Positions 6,543 through 6,650 of a stretch of DNA of 6,650 nucleotides are shown here, piece by piece. The position numbers and the translations under genes were made by a program. Location of the stretch: positions 1 to 6,650 of the forward strand of contig DDSR01000400.1 of the NCBI GenBank assembly GCA_002343455.1, given 5' to 3'. Position 1 is the stretch's first letter. Every line of letters starts with the position of its first letter. Below the pieces are notes generated by a model that saw nothing but the letters and a program-made list of their open reading frames with translations, did no database searches and was not told the origin of the DNA. The DNA is from Deltaproteobacteria bacterium UBA2385. Its GTDB lineage: Bacteria > Myxococcota_A > UBA796 > UBA2385.

Positions 6543-6621
6543 TGACCGGTCATCGCCCGACTTGGGGACGCAATTGCGGGACCAACTTCGGAGATGGTAG
6601 GTCATCTCGGCACTTGGTCCC
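6526..6621. repeat. Two tandem palindromic repeats, 52-bp period
   Basis: GGGACCAAC starts at 6526 and again at 6578. The copies match over about 40 bp: GGGACCAACYTCGG, then GATG, then GGTCATC, then ACTTGG. Copy 2 has perfect outer arms GGGACCAA (6578-6585) / TTGGTCCC (6614-6621) and inner arms GAGATG/CATCTC (6591-6608). Copy 1 has a perfect 14-bp inner palindrome GATGACCGGTCATC (6541-6554) but a degraded 3' outer arm. The outer-arm-plus-inner-hairpin design and the GCACTTNNGTCNC-type 3' arm match the array at 1328-1504, so the two clusters are probably one repeat family. Possible roles are a 3' hairpin for the kinase mRNA, protein binding sites, or a dispersed mobile palindrome. Confidence 0.75.
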
Positions 6622-6650
6622 CTCAAGCTGCAGCCGGGCGCGATGAATCG

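Overview
The window is very GC-rich coding DNA (one sampled 60-base stretch of the kinase gene is 75% G+C). It carries a forkhead-associated (FHA) type sigma-54 regulator next to a membrane Ser/Thr kinase fused to a beta-propeller. That combination, with dense GC-ending codons, suggests a myxobacterium or relative (Myxococcota). This is an inference from gene content; no marker gene is present.

Layout: (1) 37-1109, minus strand: a family-2 SAM-dependent O-methyltransferase broken by one frameshift near 828. (2) 1110-1541: a control region with a well-spaced sigma-54 (-24/-12) promoter for the methyltransferase, an IHF-like site, and three 47-bp palindromic repeats spaced exactly 64 bp apart (1328-1504) in a local dip to about 52% G+C. 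(3) 1542-2969, minus strand: FHA / AAA+ / Fis-type HTH regulator of the sigma-54 activator (bEBP) class, with an altered GAFTGA loop. (4) 2970-3030: a 61-bp divergent promoter region. (5) 3031-6357, plus strand: a 1108-residue Ser/Thr kinase with one membrane segment and a large WD40-like sensor region. (6) 6358-6650: mostly non-coding, with a possible antitoxin-like remnant and two more palindromic repeats of the same design as those at 1328-1504.

Proposed logic (inference): the membrane kinase senses through its propeller and phosphorylates itself or a partner. The FHA domain of the divergently encoded regulator reads the phosphothreonine. The regulator binds the helically phased repeats and acts on the sigma-54 promoter of the methyltransferase. 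Two facts complicate this: the regulator's GAFTGA loop is replaced by GYPHAG, and the methyltransferase is frameshifted, so the circuit may be decayed, or the regulator may work in a non-standard way.
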